Source of the DNA: an uncultured Roseibium sp.
GTDB taxonomy: Bacteria > Pseudomonadota > Alphaproteobacteria > Rhizobiales > Stappiaceae
NCBI RefSeq assembly: GCF_963675985.1
Contig: NZ_OY780956.1
Span: 62,001-126,000, forward strand
Reading direction: 5' to 3'
Length of the DNA: 64,000 nt
In this document: positions 1-9,020 of the stretch, in pieces
How positions within the stretch are numbered: the stretch's first letter is position 1
Layout: every line of letters begins with the position of its first letter
Notes under the pieces: model-generated
Seen by the model: only the letters and a program-made list of their open reading frames with translations
Database searches by the model: none
Told to the model about the DNA's origin: nothing
Translations under genes and position numbers: made by a program

Positions 1-528
1 GGTTTTTCGATCCCGGTATTCGTGCTGGCCTACTGCCTGTCTTACATTTTCGCCGTGGAACTGCGTTGGTTGCCGGTGCAAGGTTACAAGCCGCTGTCGG
101 CAGGTATCTGGCCCTGGCTGCGCGGCCTGTTGCTGCCAGCCCTGGCGCTTGGATCGGGATACGTCGCGCTCATCTCACGGATCGGCAGAGCCTCGCTCGT
201 TGAAGTTCTTCAACAGGACTATATCCGTACGGCGCGGGCGAAAGGCGGCGCGACCGTCACCATTCTATTCAGGCACGCCCTTAAAAACGCCGCCGTTCCC
301 ATCGTAACCGTCGTCGGCTTGGGTATTGGACTGCTGATCGGCGGTGCCGTGGTGACCGAAACCGTCTTCGCGCTCCCCGGGATCGGTCGCCTCGCGGCCG
401 ACGCGATTCTGAGGCGCGACTATCCGGTGATCCAGGGCGTCGTCCTGCTGTTTTCGTTCTCCTACATGCTGATCAACCTCCTGGTTGATCTGATCTACCC
501 CTTCCTCGACCCCAGGATTCGCCATTGA
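1..528 (+). CDS. Dipeptide/oligopeptide ABC transporter permease (DppB type), 5' truncated
   Basis: This is the C-terminal part of an inner-membrane permease that moves peptides or other small amides across the membrane as part of a DppBCDF-type importer. The frame is open from the first base, so the true start lies outside the window. The visible part has several hydrophobic spans and the EAA loop (DYIRTARAKG followed by HALKNAA) that contacts the ATPases. It ends in the usual LLVDLIYPFLDPRIR tail of DppB proteins. The stop overlaps the start of the next permease, so the two are translationally coupled. The family is clear; the substrate cannot be read from this protein. Confidence 0.9.
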   Translation, partial: GFSIPVFVLAYCLSYIFAVELRWLPVQGYKPLSAGIWPWLRGLLLPALALGSGYVALISRIGRASLVEVLQQDYIRTARAKGGATVTILFRHALKNAAVPIVTVVGLGIGLLIGGAVVTETVFALPGIGRLAADAILRRDYPVIQGVVLLFSFSYMLINLLVDLIYPFLDPRIRH

Positions 529-1430
529 CCTCCCACACCACAACTCTTCCGCCTGTCGCGGCAGACTTGCCGGATATACTGGAAGAGCGCACGCTGCGCT
601 CGGGCATTACCGGATTGGCCTTGAGGCATCTTTCCGTGACGGTGGGCCTCATCGGCCTCGGCCTCCTCCTGTTCATTGCCGTCGGTGCTCCATGGCTTGG
701 AACAGTGGATCCTCTGGCCCTTAATCCGGCCCTGCGTATCAAGCCGCCGTCGCCTGAGCATTTCTTCGGGACAGACATGTTGGGGCGGGATCTGTGGTCA
801 CGCGTTCTTTACGGCACGCGCGTCTCGCTCATCGTCGGCTTCTCGGTCGCCATGCTTGCGACGGCGATCGGCGCATTGCTCGGCATGGTCGCCGGCTTCA
901 TCCGCACGACGGACATGGTGATCATGCGCGTGATGGATGCGGTCATGTCTATCCCGTCCATCCTGCTGGCAATCGCGCTTGTCGCTTTGACACGGCCGTC
1001 CGTCCTGAATGTCGTCATCGCGATCACGGTGGCGGAAATCCCACGTGTTGCCCGGCTTGTTCGGTCCGTCGTTCTTTCGCTCCGGGAGCTTTCCTATATC
1101 GAGGCCGGGATCGTTTCCGGATCGAGCCCCGCCCAAATCATCAGGCGTCATATCCTACCGAATGCCATCGCGCCCATCATCGTGCAGGCAACGTATATCT
1201 GTGCATCGGCCATGATTATCGAGGCCACGTTGTCCTTCATCGGAGCCGGGACACCTGCTTCCGTCCCGTCCTGGGGCAACATCATGGCGGAAGGCAGAGC
1301 GGTCTGGCAGGTCAGGCCCCTGATCATGCTCATCCCGGCGGCGTTCCTGTCCTTCACCGTTCTGGCGGTCAACATGGTCGGAGACGGTCTGAGAGACGCC
1401 CTTGATAGCAGACTGGTCAAGGATATCTGA
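525..1430 (+). CDS. Dipeptide/oligopeptide ABC transporter permease (DppC type)
   Basis: This is the second membrane subunit of the peptide-type importer. A cytoplasmic N-terminal arm of about 40 residues precedes the first transmembrane span. The characteristic DppC block HFFGTDMLGRDLWSR follows, then the permease domain with an EAA loop (SYIEAGIVSGSS...RHILPNA) and the C-terminal VNMVGDGLRDALDSRL. The start is a TTG that overlaps the upstream stop. No ATG nearby gives as complete an N-terminus, so the exact start is less certain than the gene. It sits directly before two ATPase genes in one operon. Confidence 0.9.
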   Translation: MTSHTTTLPPVAADLPDILEERTLRSGITGLALRHLSVTVGLIGLGLLLFIAVGAPWLGTVDPLALNPALRIKPPSPEHFFGTDMLGRDLWSRVLYGTRVSLIVGFSVAMLATAIGALLGMVAGFIRTTDMVIMRVMDAVMSIPSILLAIALVALTRPSVLNVVIAITVAEIPRVARLVRSVVLSLRELSYIEAGIVSGSSPAQIIRRHILPNAIAPIIVQATYICASAMIIEATLSFIGAGTPASVPSWGNIMAEGRAVWQVRPLIMLIPAAFLSFTVLAVNMVGDGLRDALDSRLVKDI

Positions 1431-1431
1431 C

Positions 1432-2412
1432 GTGGCCCTTCTCCAAGTAGAAAATCTTCAAACCCACTTTCGCACACCCCGGGGCATCAATCGCGCCGTT
1501 GAGGGGCTGAGCTTCTCCGTCGAGGCGGGCGAAACACTTGCAATTGTTGGGGAGTCCGGCTGCGGCAAGTCGGTCACCTCGATGTCGATCATGCGGCTCT
1601 TGCCGCCGGAAGTCGCGAAAAGCGTCGGACGGATCACCTTCAATGGCCGCAATCTGCTGGATCTCCGGGAAGCGGAGATGCGCGGCATCAGGGGCAACGA
1701 GATCGGCATGATCTTCCAAGAGCCGATGACCAGCCTCAACCCTGTCCTGACTGTTGCGGAGCAGGTCGAGGAAACCATAGCCCTGCATCAGAAGGTGCCG
1801 CGGGCCGAATTGAAAAGGCGCGCGCTGGAGATGTTGGAATTGGTCGGCATTCCCGATGCATCGCGGAGAATGCGGGAATATCCTCATCAACTGTCGGGCG
1901 GGATGCGTCAGCGCATCATGATTGCGCTGGCCCTTGCCTGTCGTCCCAAACTTCTGATCGCCGACGAACCGACAACAGCGCTCGATGTGACCATACAAGC
2001 CCAAATCCTCGACCTGTTACGCAATATCCAGCAACAACAGGACACGGCGATTATCCTGATCACACATGATCTGGGCGTCGTTGCCGAAGCCTCGGATCGC
2101 GCCGTCGTCATGTACGCGGGGCGTAAGATCGAGGAGGCCCGGACAGAGACACTGCTCTCCAGGCCTCGGCACCCCTATACGCAGGGACTACTGGCGGCGG
2201 TGCCGCGGATCGGGCAATCCCAACGCGGCAAATTGACCGAAATTCCGGGCCTGGTGCCGGATTTGCGCCAGCGTATCCGAGGCTGCGCTTTTGCGAACCG
2301 CTGCCCGCAGGCCACCGACTTCTGCCGCAGTCACGCACCGGCTCTGGAGGTCAAGGCGCCGAACCATGCCGCCGCCTGTCATCTGGCTGAACCGGAAGGA
2401 GGCCGCTCATGA
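1432..2412 (+). CDS. Peptide-type ABC transporter ATPase (DppD/OppD type)
   Basis: This cytoplasmic ATPase powers the upstream permeases. It has a Walker A (GESGCGKS), Q-loop region, ABC signature (LSGGMRQR), Walker B (LLIADEPTTALD) and H-loop (ILITHDLG). The C-terminus carries the oligopeptide-transporter extension with spaced cysteines (GCAFANRCPQATDFC). I chose the GTG one base after the DppC stop because the protein then begins in the family-typical way (ALLQVENL). A longer frame would add ten residues with no family similarity. The 326-residue length is normal. It overlaps the next ATPase gene by four bases. Confidence 0.93.
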   Translation: MALLQVENLQTHFRTPRGINRAVEGLSFSVEAGETLAIVGESGCGKSVTSMSIMRLLPPEVAKSVGRITFNGRNLLDLREAEMRGIRGNEIGMIFQEPMTSLNPVLTVAEQVEETIALHQKVPRAELKRRALEMLELVGIPDASRRMREYPHQLSGGMRQRIMIALALACRPKLLIADEPTTALDVTIQAQILDLLRNIQQQQDTAIILITHDLGVVAEASDRAVVMYAGRKIEEARTETLLSRPRHPYTQGLLAAVPRIGQSQRGKLTEIPGLVPDLRQRIRGCAFANRCPQATDFCRSHAPALEVKAPNHAAACHLAEPEGGRS

Positions 2413-3419
2413 CCACGGCTGCTCACGATGCGCCGCTGCTGAGCGTGCGGAACCTTGCCAAGTATTACGAGGTCAAAAGCGGCTTCCTCGGGCGTACGCG
2501 GGGAGAGGTCAAAGCCGTTGAGGATGTCAGCTTCGACATAGCCCGAGGTGAGACACTTTCTCTCGTCGGCGAATCCGGCTGCGGAAAGTCGACAGTGGGA
2601 CGCGCCATCGCCGGTCTGCATTCCGTGACCCGCGGCGATATCCTCCTGAACGGCGTATCGATCGACAGTCCTGAATCCCGCGCCGCTCATCAGTGGCATC
2701 GCAAGGTTCAGGTGGTCTTTCAGGATCCTTATTCCAGCCTTAACCCGCGTATGCGGGTGCGCGACATCATCGCTGAACCGCTGCGCAATTGCGGCATGGC
2801 GCGCAATTCCATCGAACTCCGCGAACGCGTTTCCAAACTTATCGAGCTCGTGCACCTGCCAAGAGACGCGGGCGAGCGCTTTCCGCATGAGTTTTCCGGC
2901 GGACAGCGTCAGCGAATTGGCATTGCACGTGCGCTCGCCCCGTCTCCGGAGCTCATTATTTGCGACGAGGCCGTATCGGCGCTCGATGTTTCGGTCAAGG
3001 CGCAGATCGTCAACCTTCTTGGAGAACTGCGCGAAGAGCTGGGGCTGTCTTTGTTGTTCATCAGTCATGATCTGGCGATTGTCGATCACATCACCGACCG
3101 CGTTGCCGTGATGTACCTGGGCCGGATTGTGGAAATCGGAACGCGCGACGATCTGTTCGGGACGCCGCGTCATCCCTATACGCAGGCGCTTCTCTCTGCC
3201 GTGCCGATGGTCGATCCGGCCATCCGGCGAGATCGGATCTTGCTCAAGGGAGAACTGCCTTCACCGATGTCGCCGCCTTCGGGTTGCGCCTTCCGCACGC
3301 GCTGTCCTCAGGCTTTTGACCTGTGCAGTCGTGAGGTTCCCGCCTCGGTTGCTCTGGGTGGAAAGCAGACGGCTGCATGCCATCTGCTGGAGCCAGCCGA
3401 AACCTTTCTTCCACAATAA
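2409..3419 (+). CDS. Peptide-type ABC transporter ATPase (DppF/OppF type)
   Basis: This is the second ATPase of the heteromeric importer. Walker A is GESGCGKST, the signature is FSGGQRQR, and Walker B reads LIICDEAVSALD, with alanine where DEP is usual, a variant found in DppF proteins. A basic stretch (YYEVKSGFLGRTRGEVKAV) near the N-terminus and the cysteine-containing C-terminal extension (GCAFRTRCPQAFDLC) are typical of OppF/DppF. The ATG overlaps the preceding gene's stop, giving tight coupling. The solute-binding protein follows after about 20 bases with a clear ribosome binding site, so the five genes form one transport operon. Confidence 0.93.
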   Translation: MTTAAHDAPLLSVRNLAKYYEVKSGFLGRTRGEVKAVEDVSFDIARGETLSLVGESGCGKSTVGRAIAGLHSVTRGDILLNGVSIDSPESRAAHQWHRKVQVVFQDPYSSLNPRMRVRDIIAEPLRNCGMARNSIELRERVSKLIELVHLPRDAGERFPHEFSGGQRQRIGIARALAPSPELIICDEAVSALDVSVKAQIVNLLGELREELGLSLLFISHDLAIVDHITDRVAVMYLGRIVEIGTRDDLFGTPRHPYTQALLSAVPMVDPAIRRDRILLKGELPSPMSPPSGCAFRTRCPQAFDLCSREVPASVALGGKQTAACHLLEPAETFLPQ

Positions 3420-3439
3420 CCTAACCAGGGGAACGTATA

Positions 3440-5035
3440 ATGAAACGCAGACAATTCTTGATGGCCAGTGCGGCAACGTTCGGTGTCGCAATCGTTCCAG
3501 GCCTGACTGGCGTCGGCTCCGCCAAAGCCCAGTCCCAATCGGTTCTGAAGTTTATTCCGCAGGCGGATCTAGCAGTGATCGACCCGCATGGCACGCCTGC
3601 CTATGTGACACGTAACCACGCCATGCTGGTCTACGACACACTCTATGGCGTCGATGCCAATAACGTGCCGCAACCGCAGATGATCGAAACCGGTGTTCAG
3701 TCCGACGACGGCCTGTTATGGACGCTGACCCTGCGCGATGGTCTTAAATTCCACGATGGCAGCCCGGTGCGGGGAGCCGACGTGGTGGCAAGTCTCAATC
3801 GTTGGATGAAGAAGGACGGCTTTGCTGGCGCTCTCGCCAACGTCCTCGTCAAACTCGATGCTCCGGACGACAAGACGATTGCCTTCTCGCTTTCCAAGCC
3901 GTTCCCGATCCTGCCGGATCTGCTGGGCAAGATGGCTTCCTATTCCACCGGTATCATGCCGGAGCGCCTGGCGTTGACCGACCCGAATACTCCGGTCGAG
4001 GAAATCATCGGGTCCGGCCCCTACCGCTTCGTGATGGAAGAGCGCGTTCCAGGCTCGCTGAATGTCTACGAGAAATTCGATGACTACGTTCCGCGCAGCG
4101 AGCCGGCGGAGAATTTGGCCGGCGGCAAGATTGCTCATTTCGACCGCATCGAATGGCATACAATTCCCGATCCGGCGACGGCCGCAGCCGCGCTGCAGGC
4201 CGGTGAGGTCGATTGGTGGGAGCAGCCTACGCCCGATCTGCTGCCGATCTTCGAAGGTTCGGATGTCTCGGTCGAGGTCAAGGACAGGTCCGGCGCTCTC
4301 GGTTTGTTGCGGATGAACTGCCTGCAGCCGCCGTTTAACAACCCGAAGATCCGGGAAGTGGTTCTGAAGGCCACCAACCAGACCCAGTTCATGCTGGCCG
4401 GAGTTGGCGACAATGAAGAACTGTGGTCCGTGCCTCAAGGGTTCTTCAATCCGAAGTCGGCACTCGCCAGCACCGAGGGACTGGACACCTTCGTGGAGAC
4501 CAAAGACTTCGACGCGCTGAAGAAGGAACTCATCGACGCCGGCTACAAAGGCGAAACGGTCGTTCTTCTTGCGACGGCGGACTATCCGGTCATCAATGCC
4601 TTTGGCGAGGTCGCAGCCGACATGATGCGCAAGCTCGGTATGAACGTCGATCTACAGGTGCAGGATTGGGCCACCATGGCCAGCCGCATGAAGAACACGG
4701 GGCCCGTGTCTGACGGCGGCTATAGCGCATTCGGAAACTTTTCCGCCGGCGCCGGTGCCATGAACCCGGCATCGCACACGTATCTTCGCTCCGGCAAAGA
4801 CACGGCTTTTGACGGTTGGCCCGACATCCCCGAGATCGAGGTGCTGCGTGCGGCCTGGTTCGATGCGCGGACGGTTGAAGAACAAGCGGAAATCGGCCGC
4901 AAGATCCAGGAAATCGCCCTGAAGCAAGTGCCGTTTGTGCCGCTCGGTTTGTTCTATTTCCCGACGGCCTACAAAACCAATCTCAAGGGCATTCTCGAAA
5001 CCATGCCGGTTTTCTGGAACGTTGAACGGGTCTGA
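3440..5035 (+). CDS. ABC transporter solute-binding protein, family 5 (DppA type)
   Basis: This periplasmic protein captures the substrate and delivers it to the DppBC-like permeases. The N-terminus is a twin-arginine signal (MKRRQFLMASAATFG) ending near AKAQ, so it is probably exported folded by Tat. The mature part has the SBP_bac_5 landmarks: LYGVDANNVPQPQM, LTLRDGLKFHDGSPV and GSGPYRF. The 531-residue length is normal. It is the last transport gene before a strong terminator and a formamidase-like gene pair. The context suggests an amide or N-formyl substrate rather than ordinary dipeptides, which is inference. Confidence 0.93.
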   Translation: MKRRQFLMASAATFGVAIVPGLTGVGSAKAQSQSVLKFIPQADLAVIDPHGTPAYVTRNHAMLVYDTLYGVDANNVPQPQMIETGVQSDDGLLWTLTLRDGLKFHDGSPVRGADVVASLNRWMKKDGFAGALANVLVKLDAPDDKTIAFSLSKPFPILPDLLGKMASYSTGIMPERLALTDPNTPVEEIIGSGPYRFVMEERVPGSLNVYEKFDDYVPRSEPAENLAGGKIAHFDRIEWHTIPDPATAAAALQAGEVDWWEQPTPDLLPIFEGSDVSVEVKDRSGALGLLRMNCLQPPFNNPKIREVVLKATNQTQFMLAGVGDNEELWSVPQGFFNPKSALASTEGLDTFVETKDFDALKKELIDAGYKGETVVLLATADYPVINAFGEVAADMMRKLGMNVDLQVQDWATMASRMKNTGPVSDGGYSAFGNFSAGAGAMNPASHTYLRSGKDTAFDGWPDIPEIEVLRAAWFDARTVEEQAEIGRKIQEIALKQVPFVPLGLFYFPTAYKTNLKGILETMPVFWNVERV

Positions 5036-5045
5036 TGAACCAAGT

Positions 5046-5075
5046 GCCGGCCGGTTGAAAGCCCGGCCGGCTTTT
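5046..5075 (+). terminator. Rho-independent terminator between transporter and amidohydrolase genes
   Basis: Perfect nine-base arms (GCCGGCCGG and CCGGCCGGC) surround an eight-base loop and are followed directly by TTTT. It lies between the solute-binding protein stop and the next ribosome binding site. It would end or attenuate the transporter transcript before the catabolic genes. Confidence 0.85.
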
Positions 5076-5089
5076 CAAGGTGGGGTGCC

Positions 5090-5434
5090 ATGCTGAGAAC
5101 CAACCCAGAAACAGCGCATTACGAAATCGATCCGGCCCGGCTTGATTTGGCGCTGGAGTTTCGAAGGTATCCGAAAGGGCCTCATAGCGCCGAACTTCAG
5201 AAGGTCGTCCATCGCATGCGCTGGTCCGGCGCTGGAGGCCGTTATTGCCTCATACCGGTGGAGCCCGGGCGACGGTGGATGCTGGCGCTGCTTCCCGAAA
5301 GGCGAGGCGCGCCGATACGCACTTTTCCCGAGACAACCTTCACATCGATCAATGATGCCGAATGGCACGTTTTCAAAATCCGCTGGCAGGTGTTGGCCGG
5401 TTCGGCTCTGCCGGAAAGTCTGGAAGACGAGTGA
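5090..5434 (+). CDS. Probable small (alpha) subunit of an N,N-dimethylformamidase-like enzyme
   Basis: This is a 114-residue soluble protein with no motif that I recognise on sequence alone. The assignment rests on context. It lies immediately upstream of, and overlaps by one base, a gene for the large subunit of the dimethylformamidase family. Known dimethylformamidases are two-subunit enzymes with a small chain of roughly 130 residues encoded just before the large one. The sequence is basic and tryptophan-rich (VVHRMRWSG, WHVFKIRWQVLAG). A good ribosome binding site (GGTGGGG) precedes the ATG. An unrelated small protein cannot be excluded without a profile search. Confidence 0.65.
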   Translation: MLRTNPETAHYEIDPARLDLALEFRRYPKGPHSAELQKVVHRMRWSGAGGRYCLIPVEPGRRWMLALLPERRGAPIRTFPETTFTSINDAEWHVFKIRWQVLAGSALPESLEDE

Positions 5435-7674
5435 TGAAAGATTCAACTAAGGTAGTTGGTTATTCGAGCCCATGGAGCGTGGCGCCGGGCGAGGAAGTGC
5501 GCTTTCATCTTTCCAGCGAACTTCTCACGCACGCTTCTTCACGGATTGTGCGCATCCGATGTGCCGATCCGGATATCAATGGCCCTGGAATGAAGGTCAC
5601 CCATGTGCCTTCGCCGTTGGACGCCGGGCTGGAGCTTGCTTTCCATCCCACATGGAACGGCAGCTGGGGCGAAATTCCCGATTGCGAAGTTCTCAGGAAC
5701 CTGAAGGACTTTTCGATCGGTTTATGGGTTTTCCCGACACTTTTTACCGGAGGTGATCAAGCGATCGTCGCCCGGCGCTCGGCTGCCACAGGCGAGGGTT
5801 GGCGCGTTTTCCTGGATAGCGAAGGTCGCCTTAGTGCGGATATCGGTTCTGCCGGCAGAAAGGTCGAAGTGCGGGCTGAAAAGCCGGTTCTCATTCGCGA
5901 GTGGCTTTTTGTATCGATATCATGGTCATCGGCTTCACGCCGTTTGACGCTCAACGCCGAGAGCCTCGCGAACGATGGGGGCCGCGAGCAGATGGTCGAA
6001 GTGTCCGCAACCGCTGATTTCGTTCCCATCTGGCGTGATGGCATCCCGCTGACATTCGCAGCGGAAATGTCGGGTGACGGACCATCCGAGAAACCGACGG
6101 CTGCACATTTCAACGGTAAGCTTGACCGGCCCCGGCTGAGCCGCAACGCCCTACCGGTAACCGCTATGCGGGCCTTGGTGGAAAACCTGACACCGCCCGC
6201 CGTGATGTCGGACATCGTTGGAGCATGGGATTTCAGCCGCGATATTCCCGGCGACACACTGGTGGACATGTCCGTTCACCAGCTTCATGGCAAGGCCCAC
6301 AGGCTGCCGATGCGCGCGGCGACCGGCGCCAACTGGAGCGGACGTCGGCTGAGTTGGACCGATATTCCCCAGGAATACGGAGCCATTCATTTTCATGAGG
6401 ACGATATCGACGATGCCGGTTGGCCGGTCAGCGCCGCCTGGACGGTTCCCGAGGGCACCAAGTCAGGTTTTTATACTCTGGAGCTGACGGCGGAACAGGA
6501 TGGCACAGTCACGGAAAGCCATATCATTTTCTTTGTAAGACCGCCCAAAGGTAGGGCAACGGCAGATATACTAGTCATCGCGCCAACTGCGACATATCTC
6601 GCATACGCGAACAATCATTCGCGCATCGACCAGACGCATTTCGAGGTGATGGCCGACGGTCTTATGGTGTTTTCACCTGACGATCTCTATGCACATGCCC
6701 ATCGCGAGTTCGGCCCATCGCTATACGATACGCACAACGATTGGAGCGGTGTGTGTTATTCCTCGTCGTCACGGCCAATTTTAAATGGTCGTCCCAGCTA
6801 CTACACCTTCAACTATGTGAATGACACGCATCTTCTGGACTGGCTGGAAGAGCAGGGTCACACCTATGACGTGGTGACCGATGAAGACCTGCACCGCCAG
6901 GGCGTGGGGTTGCTGGAGCCCTATCGCGTCGTCATGACGATGACGCATCCCGAATACACCTCGAAGGAAATGCTGGATAGCCTTGCCGCGTATCAGAATG
7001 GCGGTGGCCGACACATGTATATGGGTGGAAACGGGTTTTATTGGCGTATTGCCTTCCATCCAACGCGTAGCGGCGTCATCGAACTCCGGCGAAGCATCAC
7101 AGGCGTACGCAGCTGGGAAGCCGAACCGGGCGAAGACAGCCTCTCGTTTACCGGGGAACCCAGCGGCCTCTGGCGCACATCGGGGCGCCCGCCGCAGCGG
7201 CTGGCAGGGGTCGGCTTTTCGGCGCAGGTGTTCGATAGATCAGTGCCTTATAGAAGGCTTCCTGACAGTGAACTGCCGCGCGCGGCATTCGTGATGGAGG
7301 GCGTCGGTCCTGATGAAGTCATTGGCGATTTCGGATTGCGCCTGGGCGGTGCGGCCGGGCTGGAGATAGACAGGGCAGACCGCGATCTGGGAACCGCGCC
7401 TGAGGCCATGATACTCGCCACGGCGGACAGGACAGGTCAGGGCGGCATTCCGGCGCCGGAAGAATTGCCGGCACTTTATCGCGGCTTTTCCGGGGAAGAG
7501 AGCTCCATCGCCCGAGCCGATATTGTGCTGACACCCACCGCCCGAGGGGGGGGCGTCTTTTCGGTGGGCTCGATCGCATGGTGCTGTTCGCTCTCGCATA
7601 ACGGCTACGACAACAACGTGTCGCGGATTACCGGAAACGTCCTGCGCCGGTTTCTTTCAGCTTCTGAAATTTGA
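5434..7674 (+). CDS. N,N-dimethylformamidase-like amidohydrolase, large (beta) subunit
   Basis: Members of this family hydrolyse N,N-dimethylformamide to dimethylamine and formate using a mononuclear iron bound by two tyrosines and one carboxylate. The 746-residue length fits the roughly 760-residue family. Residues about 80-180 form a LamG/concanavalin-like region (FSIGLWVFPTLF...EWLFVSISWS). The C-terminal half holds the catalytic-type domain: ATYLAYANNHSRID near 388, SLYDTHNDWSG near 431 and MTHPEYTS with His505 and Glu507. That glutamate is the best candidate iron ligand, with tyrosines around 388-391 and 431 as possible partners. I chose the ATG overlapping the upstream stop; the longer frame is a shadow of that gene. 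Real substrate unknown. Confidence 0.8.
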   Translation: MKDSTKVVGYSSPWSVAPGEEVRFHLSSELLTHASSRIVRIRCADPDINGPGMKVTHVPSPLDAGLELAFHPTWNGSWGEIPDCEVLRNLKDFSIGLWVFPTLFTGGDQAIVARRSAATGEGWRVFLDSEGRLSADIGSAGRKVEVRAEKPVLIREWLFVSISWSSASRRLTLNAESLANDGGREQMVEVSATADFVPIWRDGIPLTFAAEMSGDGPSEKPTAAHFNGKLDRPRLSRNALPVTAMRALVENLTPPAVMSDIVGAWDFSRDIPGDTLVDMSVHQLHGKAHRLPMRAATGANWSGRRLSWTDIPQEYGAIHFHEDDIDDAGWPVSAAWTVPEGTKSGFYTLELTAEQDGTVTESHIIFFVRPPKGRATADILVIAPTATYLAYANNHSRIDQTHFEVMADGLMVFSPDDLYAHAHREFGPSLYDTHNDWSGVCYSSSSRPILNGRPSYYTFNYVNDTHLLDWLEEQGHTYDVVTDEDLHRQGVGLLEPYRVVMTMTHPEYTSKEMLDSLAAYQNGGGRHMYMGGNGFYWRIAFHPTRSGVIELRRSITGVRSWEAEPGEDSLSFTGEPSGLWRTSGRPPQRLAGVGFSAQVFDRSVPYRRLPDSELPRAAFVMEGVGPDEVIGDFGLRLGGAAGLEIDRADRDLGTAPEAMILATADRTGQGGIPAPEELPALYRGFSGEESSIARADIVLTPTARGGGVFSVGSIAWCCSLSHNGYDNNVSRITGNVLRRFLSASEI

Positions 7675-7681
7675 GAGAGAT

Positions 7682-8998
7682 ATGACGGAAAAGACCAATC
7701 ACCTGTTAGGCGCCGCGCGCCCATGGGAAGCACCTCTGACGGGACTTGAAAAAGGCGTGCCAGCCGGACAGGGGGGCGTGCCGCTTCATCAGGTTGGAGC
7801 GCAAGGATGGAACCTTCTTGCGGAAGATTTGCCACTCCCTGTCGCCGTTCTGCGCGAGCGCGCCTTGCGGGCCAACAGCGCATGGATGCAACAGTACCTT
7901 GGACAAGCTGGTGTCAGCATAGCACCACATGGCAAGACCTCCATGGCACCGGCTCTTTTCGACCTTCAAGTGAGAGACGGTGCCTGGGCGATTACCGTCT
8001 CGACACCCCAGCATTTCGCGGTGGCCCGGGAATTCGGGTATTCGCGTATCTTCATGGCCAATCAGCTTGTTGGCCGCCGGGGGATCGCGGACGTGATCGA
8101 CGGCCTGAAAGCCTCCCCGGATCTGGAGTTCTTCTGTCTGGTCGACGATGCGGACAACGTAGCGGTCCTTGCTGAGACTGTGCGTAAGCGTGGGTTTGAC
8201 CGGCCACTGAACGTGCTTGTGGAACTGGGCTATCAAGGCGGACGGACCGGCTGCAGAACACTTCCGGAAGCGCTGGCGGTCGCAAGGACGGTCGCCTCGG
8301 CCCCCGATGCCCTGCGTCTGGCAGGCATTGAGGGCTTCGAAGGGCTTTTGCGCAATGACGGCACACCGGAGGTTCTCTCGCAGGTGGATGCCCTCCTTCG
8401 GGGCATGGTGACGCTCGCCGAAACGGCGGAACAGGAAGGCCTTTTTGGGGACGGCGAGGTCCTGCTGTCCGCCGGCGGGTCATCCTATTACGACCTGGTC
8501 GCCGCAAGGCTGTCGACCGCCAGGCTCAAGCACCCGTATAGGGTGCTGATCCGCTCCGGCTGCTACATCACGCATGATTCCCATATGTATGTCCGTGCCC
8601 GCGAGGCGCTGTCGCGTCGCGACCCGGAGCTGGCTGCAACCGGCGAGCTCGCGCACGCGCTAGAAGTCTGGGCCTATGTCCAGTCACGGCCGGAAAGACA
8701 GAAGGCAATTGTCGGGTTTGGCAAGCGAGATGCCTCCTATGACGATCCGCCTGTTGCGCTGAAGTGGTTCAGACCGGGCACGCATGAGAAGCCGGTTTCC
8801 ATGCCGGATGGCCATGTTGTGCAACGTCTCAACGATCAGCACTGCCATCTGCAAATTCCTGAGGAATCGCCATTGCGTGTCGGAGACATGATCGGGTTCG
8901 GCATTTCCCATCCTTGCCTGACATTCGACAAGTGGCGGGTGCTTCACTTGGTGGACGAGCGTTACCGGGTGACGGGCTCCATCCGTACCTATTTCTGA
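7682..8998 (+). CDS. D-serine dehydratase/D-threonine aldolase-like PLP enzyme
   Basis: This is a fold-type III, alanine-racemase-like PLP enzyme that acts on D-hydroxy-amino acids or related amines. The Schiff-base lysine lies in PHGKTSMAP near residue 84. A glycine-rich phosphate-binding region and the ITHDSHMY block follow. Near the C-terminus SHPCLTFDKW gives a His-X-Cys pair, the divalent-metal site of eukaryotic-type D-serine dehydratases, where many D-threonine aldolases have His-X-Asp. The 438-residue length is typical. It begins seven bases after the formamidase-like gene, so it is probably cotranscribed. Annotation pipelines often call this family 'amino acid deaminase'. The reaction here is not certain. 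Confidence 0.8.
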   Translation: MTEKTNHLLGAARPWEAPLTGLEKGVPAGQGGVPLHQVGAQGWNLLAEDLPLPVAVLRERALRANSAWMQQYLGQAGVSIAPHGKTSMAPALFDLQVRDGAWAITVSTPQHFAVAREFGYSRIFMANQLVGRRGIADVIDGLKASPDLEFFCLVDDADNVAVLAETVRKRGFDRPLNVLVELGYQGGRTGCRTLPEALAVARTVASAPDALRLAGIEGFEGLLRNDGTPEVLSQVDALLRGMVTLAETAEQEGLFGDGEVLLSAGGSSYYDLVAARLSTARLKHPYRVLIRSGCYITHDSHMYVRAREALSRRDPELAATGELAHALEVWAYVQSRPERQKAIVGFGKRDASYDDPPVALKWFRPGTHEKPVSMPDGHVVQRLNDQHCHLQIPEESPLRVGDMIGFGISHPCLTFDKWRVLHLVDERYRVTGSIRTYF

Positions 8999-9020
8999 TC
9001 CGCCAATCCGGATCCAAACA

